A DNA stretch of 10,283 nucleotides from Verrucomicrobiota bacterium (lineage in GTDB: Bacteria > Verrucomicrobiota > Verrucomicrobiia > Verrucomicrobiales > DEV007): NCBI GenBank assembly GCA_013152075.1, contig JAADHD010000023.1:1-10283 (forward strand), given 5' to 3'. Position 1 is the stretch's first letter; every line of letters starts with the position of its first letter. The notes below the pieces were generated by a model. The model was not told the origin of the DNA. It saw only the letters and a program-made list of their open reading frames with translations, and searched no databases. Positions 7,326 through 10,283 of this stretch are shown here, in pieces. The position numbers were made by a program, and so were the translations under genes.

Positions 7326-7649
7326 ATGAAAACCACGCACTACTCCTTTGCCTGCCTCTTGTGCATCCTGCTCACATCCTGCGCTTACAAAGACGAGCCT
7401 ACCTACAACAACTCCAAGGGGGAAAAGTTTTGCAGCCTGCACCACCAACGACTCATCAGCGACAACGGCTTTGCTCAAAGCCCCGAAGTCTGCATCCTGC
7501 CCACGGATGAATACACCGCCATCGCCGCCACTTTCCCCAACCACAACAGCGATCTCGCTGAGCAAAAATCCGAGCTCTACACCCTCCCCGTCAAATACAG
7601 CTACTGCCAATCTTGCCGGGACGATCTAAGCAAAAAGCTTAAAAATTAA
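7326..7649 (+). CDS. Small cysteine-rich lipoprotein of unknown function
   Basis: This 107-residue protein begins MKTTHYSFACLLCILLTSCA, a lipoprotein signal with lipidation at C19. The mature part has an orderly set of possible metal ligands or disulfide cysteines: FCSLHH (C36, H39, H40), C56, and YCQSCRDD (C94, C97). The pattern CxxHH, C, CxxC suggests a small zinc-ribbon-like or redox domain outside the membrane. I recall small envelope proteins that open with a Cys-x-x-His motif and close with Cys-x-x-Cys, but cannot name the family. It starts 9 nt after the methyltransferase stop, so it is probably the last gene of that operon, and it converges on trpG 66 nt away. No ribosome site is visible before the ATG. 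Confidence 0.7.
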   Translation: MKTTHYSFACLLCILLTSCAYKDEPTYNNSKGEKFCSLHHQRLISDNGFAQSPEVCILPTDEYTAIAATFPNHNSDLAEQKSELYTLPVKYSYCQSCRDDLSKKLKN

Positions 7650-7715
7650 TCCCCCCCTTCATTCATAAACCTTCACCCTCTTATTAGCGTTCATTCGCGC
7701 TTCTCTTAAGACGCC

Positions 7716-8282
7716 TCAACCCACCTCCAAAAAATTCTTCAGCAAGCTCTTCCCTTCTTTCGTCAAAATTGACTCCGGGTGAAACTGCACCCCGTAGAGC
7801 TCATGCTCACGATGTTTCAAACCCATCACCTCCCCTTCTTCGGTCTCAGCGGTTATTTCCAGAAAATCCGGAATTGTATCACGCTTCACGATCAGCGAAT
7901 GGTAACGAGTCGCTTCAAAGGGATTCTCTAATCCTTTGAATAGACCATCGTCGTGATGTTTGATCGGTGAGGTTTTGCCATGCATCAGGCGATCAGCTCG
8001 GACCACCTCCGCACCGTAGACATGTCCCAGACATTGATGTCCCAGGCACACTCCAAGCAATGGCAAGCTCTCACCAAACTCACGAATCACATCACAGCTG
8101 ATCCCTGCTTCATTCGGCGTACATGGCCCTGGTGAAATACAAATCCGCTGCGGATTTTTCTCCCTTATCTCATCGATGGTGATTGCATCGTTACGGTAAA
8201 CTTCCAGTTCCGCGCCCAGTTCACCAAAGTACTGGACGAGATTGTAAGTAAAGGAATCGTAATTATCGATGACTAACAGCAC
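7716..8282 (-). CDS. trpG: Anthranilate synthase component II (glutamine amidotransferase)
   Basis: TrpG releases ammonia from glutamine and passes it to TrpE. The class I amidotransferase features are complete, numbered from the GTG start: MLLVIDNYDSFTYNLVQYFG (1-20), SPGPCTP (50-56) near the oxyanion site, the nucleophile C79 in GVCLGHQ, HGKTSPI (101-107), YHSLIV (127-132), and H168 and E170 in QFHPES. The frame is open upstream to an ATG at 8339, but that start would overlap the end of trpE by 38 nt and add 19 unfamiliar residues. The GTG at 8282 gives exactly the usual N-terminus and 188 residues, a standard length. It lies 19 nt after the trpE stop, so the two are surely cotranscribed. 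In many bacteria one such subunit also serves p-aminobenzoate synthase; that cannot be judged here. Confidence 0.95.
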   Translation of the reverse strand: MLLVIDNYDSFTYNLVQYFGELGAELEVYRNDAITIDEIREKNPQRICISPGPCTPNEAGISCDVIREFGESLPLLGVCLGHQCLGHVYGAEVVRADRLMHGKTSPIKHHDDGLFKGLENPFEATRYHSLIVKRDTIPDFLEITAETEEGEVMGLKHREHELYGVQFHPESILTKEGKSLLKNFLEVG

Positions 8283-8301
8283 AGCTTCAAAAATATAAGA
8301 G

Positions 8302-9813
8302 TTACAGTTCAGCGAGTTGTCTCGCTCTAGCGATCGCACGCATCATTCCCCGGGCTTTGTTGACGGTTTCTTCATACTCACTTTCCGGCACAGAGTCGGC
8401 GACAATACCTGCGCCCGCCTGCACATAAGCTTTCCCGCCTTTCATTACAACCGTGCGCAAGGCAATACAGGAATCCGAGTTGCCATCAAAACCAAAATAG
8501 CCCACAGCCCCTGCATATGCACAGCGTTTACTCTCCTCCATCTCATTGATAATCTGCATCGCTCTAACCTTGGGACTGCCTGATACCGTCCCCGCCGGAA
8601 AAGTTGCCCGCATCACGTCATATGCGTTTTTGTCATCCATCAACCGACCTTCCACATCCGACACAATGTGCATGACATGGCTAAATTTTTCAATAATCAT
8701 GAAATCCGTGACTTTTACCGAATCGTAACAAGCCACTCGTCCCACATCATTTCTCGCCAGATCAATCAACATGATGTGCTCGGCACGTTCCTTGGGGTCA
8801 GCAAGCAAATCATCAGCCAAAGCCTGATCATCTTCCGCGGTGTCACCCCGTTTGCGCGTTCCTGCAAGAGGACGAATTTCTATCTTCTTATCAATCGCCC
8901 GCACATGAACTTCCGGCGAACTTCCCACTAGCGAGAAATCATCGTCGAACTGCAGGCAAAACATATAGGGCGAAGGGTTCACGTGCCGCAAAGCCCGATA
9001 CAAATCCACCGGGCTTCCTCCGTAGTCTGCCGCAAAGCGCTGGGACGGCACCACCTGAAACACATCTCCAGCATAAATATATTCCTTCGCCTTTTCCACC
9101 ATCGCCTCGTAAGCCTCCTTGGTAGTATTGCTCTCAGGCTCAATTTCTTCCGCCTCAGCCAAAGCAACCAATGGCTCGAACTGCAACGGTTTGGACAAAC
9201 GACCAATCAGTCCCTCGATCTTCTCACCAGCAGCTTCGTAAGCTTTCTCCACAGAATCATAATCATCAACACAGATGTTGGCGACCAGTTGCATCCGCCG
9301 ATAACGATGATCAAAAATCACCAAGGTATCGGTCACCATGAAGATCATATCAGGAACTCCAAGTTCATCTTTTGGCGGCGCTGGAATGCTAGGTTCAAAA
9401 AAACGCACCATGTCGTAAGCCAGGTAGCCCACCGCTCCGCCATCAAAAACCGGCAGTTCGCTATTCCTGACTGGCCGATAAGCTTGCATGATCCTCTCCA
9501 GTTCATGCAAGGGATCTCCCTTAGCTTCATCCAGATGATATTCTTCGACCTCAGTTCCAGTAGTCAGCTTGATCTCGCGCCCTCTTGCTTCAAAAACCAT
9601 TCGTGGCCCACTACCGAGAAAAGAGTAACGCCCGATTTCCTCGCTGCTGTCCGCCGATTCCAACAAAAAACATGGCCCGCCATCAGCGCTGATTTTCTGA
9701 AAAGCCGAAACTGGGGTTTCATAGTCCGCCACCAGTTCGGTGTACACGGGAATCAGGTTCCCCTGTTCACACAGCGAACGGAACTCATCCAGTGATGGTT
9801 TTAATGGTGTCAT
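8302..9813 (-). CDS. trpE: Anthranilate synthase component I
   Basis: TrpE converts chorismate and ammonia to anthranilate, the first committed step to tryptophan. The 503 residues match the usual length. The N-terminal domain carries LLES at 50-53, part of the tryptophan feedback site, so the enzyme is probably inhibited by tryptophan. The chorismate-binding domain, about 235-500, shows DVFQVVPSQRF (250-260), RPLAGTRKRG (314-323), HIMLIDLARNDVGRV (346-360), FPAGTVSGSPK (405-415), AGAVGYFGFDGNSDSCIALR (434-453) and QAGAGIVADSVPE (465-477). These favour TrpE over PabB. The ATG at 9813 gives a normal N-terminus; no Shine-Dalgarno sequence precedes it. No tandem tryptophan codons or classic attenuator were found in the 151 nt upstream. 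Confidence 0.97.
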   Translation of the reverse strand: MTPLKPSLDEFRSLCEQGNLIPVYTELVADYETPVSAFQKISADGGPCFLLESADSSEEIGRYSFLGSGPRMVFEARGREIKLTTGTEVEEYHLDEAKGDPLHELERIMQAYRPVRNSELPVFDGGAVGYLAYDMVRFFEPSIPAPPKDELGVPDMIFMVTDTLVIFDHRYRRMQLVANICVDDYDSVEKAYEAAGEKIEGLIGRLSKPLQFEPLVALAEAEEIEPESNTTKEAYEAMVEKAKEYIYAGDVFQVVPSQRFAADYGGSPVDLYRALRHVNPSPYMFCLQFDDDFSLVGSSPEVHVRAIDKKIEIRPLAGTRKRGDTAEDDQALADDLLADPKERAEHIMLIDLARNDVGRVACYDSVKVTDFMIIEKFSHVMHIVSDVEGRLMDDKNAYDVMRATFPAGTVSGSPKVRAMQIINEMEESKRCAYAGAVGYFGFDGNSDSCIALRTVVMKGGKAYVQAGAGIVADSVPESEYEETVNKARGMMRAIARARQLAEL

Positions 9814-9871
9814 CTAAAATTTAATAAACCCTGATTGGCTCGGGAAGATGCACGTAGTCGGTCGATTTGTA

Positions 9872-9893
9872 AAACGAAGTTCCAACTTCGTTT
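9872..9893. repeat. Perfect 10-bp inverted repeat upstream of trpE
   Basis: AAACGAAGTT and its exact reverse complement are separated by CC, giving a 22-base near-palindrome in the gap between the MBL-fold gene and trpE. Read on the minus strand, the stem ends in TTTT and lies 72 nt past the upstream stop, so it might act as a weak terminator, although the stem is AT-rich. The short loop and exact symmetry equally suit a dispersed extragenic palindrome or an operator site 59 nt before the trpE start. Confidence 0.6.
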
Positions 9894-9964
9894 AGTTCGT
9901 TTTTCATCGCTAACAACAACGAAGCGGGATCGTCTTTTTCCTATTCTGCCCTGCCAATATTCGT

Positions 9965-10283
9965 TCAGAATTTAATTGCCGCATCACTCAATTCCGCCAC
10001 CTCCCGCAACGCCATCGGTTCCTTCTGGGATGCACAACTTACATTCACATGTCCGCAGCCTGCCGCCTCTAGTGCTTTCCTCACAAAACCTTCTGCCACT
10101 TCAGCCGTATTACAATCACTGCTCAAGTGCCCCAAGACCACCCGACACATATCCGGCGAAGCAGTGGAAACCGCCAGTTCCGCCGCCTGACTATTCGACA
10201 AGTGGCCATGTCGCGATGCTATCCTTTGTTTGATCGCCCAGGGCCGACGCAAATCTTCCTGCAACATTACTTCATCATAATTG
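9965..10283 (-). CDS. YycJ/WalJ-like MBL-fold metallohydrolase, 5' end missing
   Basis: The frame continues to the window edge (10283), reading NYDEV before the Met at 10267, so that Met is internal and the gene begins beyond the window. The visible 105 residues match the C-terminal third of YycJ-type metallo-beta-lactamase-fold proteins: the segment NYDEVMLQEDLRRPWAIKQR, then RHGHLSNSQAAELA, then VVLGHLSSDCNTAEVAEG. In this family the HGHLSN segment and the late histidine (GHLS) belong to the C-terminal part of the dinuclear metal-site region. YycJ/WalJ proteins are cytoplasmic nucleases or hydrolases linked to DNA repair and cell-wall signalling in Firmicutes; the role in this organism is unknown. 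The N-terminal HxHxDH motif would be outside the window. It lies 151 nt upstream of trpE on the same strand, with an inverted repeat in between. Confidence 0.8.
   Translation of the reverse strand, partial: NYDEVMLQEDLRRPWAIKQRIASRHGHLSNSQAAELAVSTASPDMCRVVLGHLSSDCNTAEVAEGFVRKALEAAGCGHVNVSCASQKEPMALREVAELSDAAIKF

Noticed and set aside
7627..7641. Hairpin TAAGC-AAAAA-GCTTA as a terminator of the small lipoprotein gene
   Set aside because: The 5-bp AT-rich stem lies inside the coding end and is not followed by a T-run.
8983..9795. 270-codon open frame on the plus strand
   Set aside because: It lies entirely antisense to trpE, whose protein is unmistakable, and its translation has no family-like features.
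9814..9964. Trp attenuator or leader peptide before trpE
   Set aside because: No short frame with tandem tryptophan codons and no terminator/antiterminator pair was found; only the single inverted repeat is present.

Overview
The window looks like chromosomal DNA from a member of the Verrucomicrobiota or the wider PVC group. This is inferred from gene content only: a DUF1080 secreted protein, a PQQ-like beta-propeller opening with the motif DWPEFRGP, a fused class II aldolase/short-chain dehydrogenase, and start codons with almost no Shine-Dalgarno signal. GC content is moderate, around 50% by eye. No RNA gene, insertion sequence, phage gene or CRISPR array was seen.

Layout. Bases 1-1692 hold the 3' part of a plus-strand aldolase/dehydrogenase fusion of the rhamnulose-1-phosphate aldolase type. 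It converges on a minus-strand DUF1080 lipid- or sugar-associated secreted protein (2085-2780). The gap between them is filled by 2.8 copies of a 114-bp tandem repeat; each copy can fold three short hairpins with GNA triloops. Next comes a decayed plus-strand toxin-antitoxin pair: the C-terminal remnant of a Phd/YefM-like antitoxin followed by a PIN-domain VapC toxin broken by a 1-bp insertion, a 10-bp duplication and a nonsense codon. A minus-strand regulator with the unusual order HTH-then-receiver occupies 3510-4067.

From 4404 to 7649 four plus-strand genes are packed closely: a lipoprotein acetolactate decarboxylase, a secreted PQQ-like beta-propeller protein, a SAM-dependent methyltransferase (5 nt after the propeller gene), and a small cysteine-rich lipoprotein (9 nt further on). 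The last three could be one transcript. Three of the four products carry export signals, so the cluster faces the cell envelope, but no shared pathway can be named.

The right end is minus strand: the 3' part of a YycJ/WalJ-like metallo-beta-lactamase-fold hydrolase (9965 to the window edge), a 151-nt gap with a perfect 10-bp inverted repeat, then trpE and trpG (19 nt apart), which together make anthranilate synthase, the first committed step of tryptophan synthesis. Most of the window is ordinary metabolism. The best leads are the hairpin repeat, the reverse-order regulator, the exported acetolactate decarboxylase and the readable toxin-antitoxin fossil.
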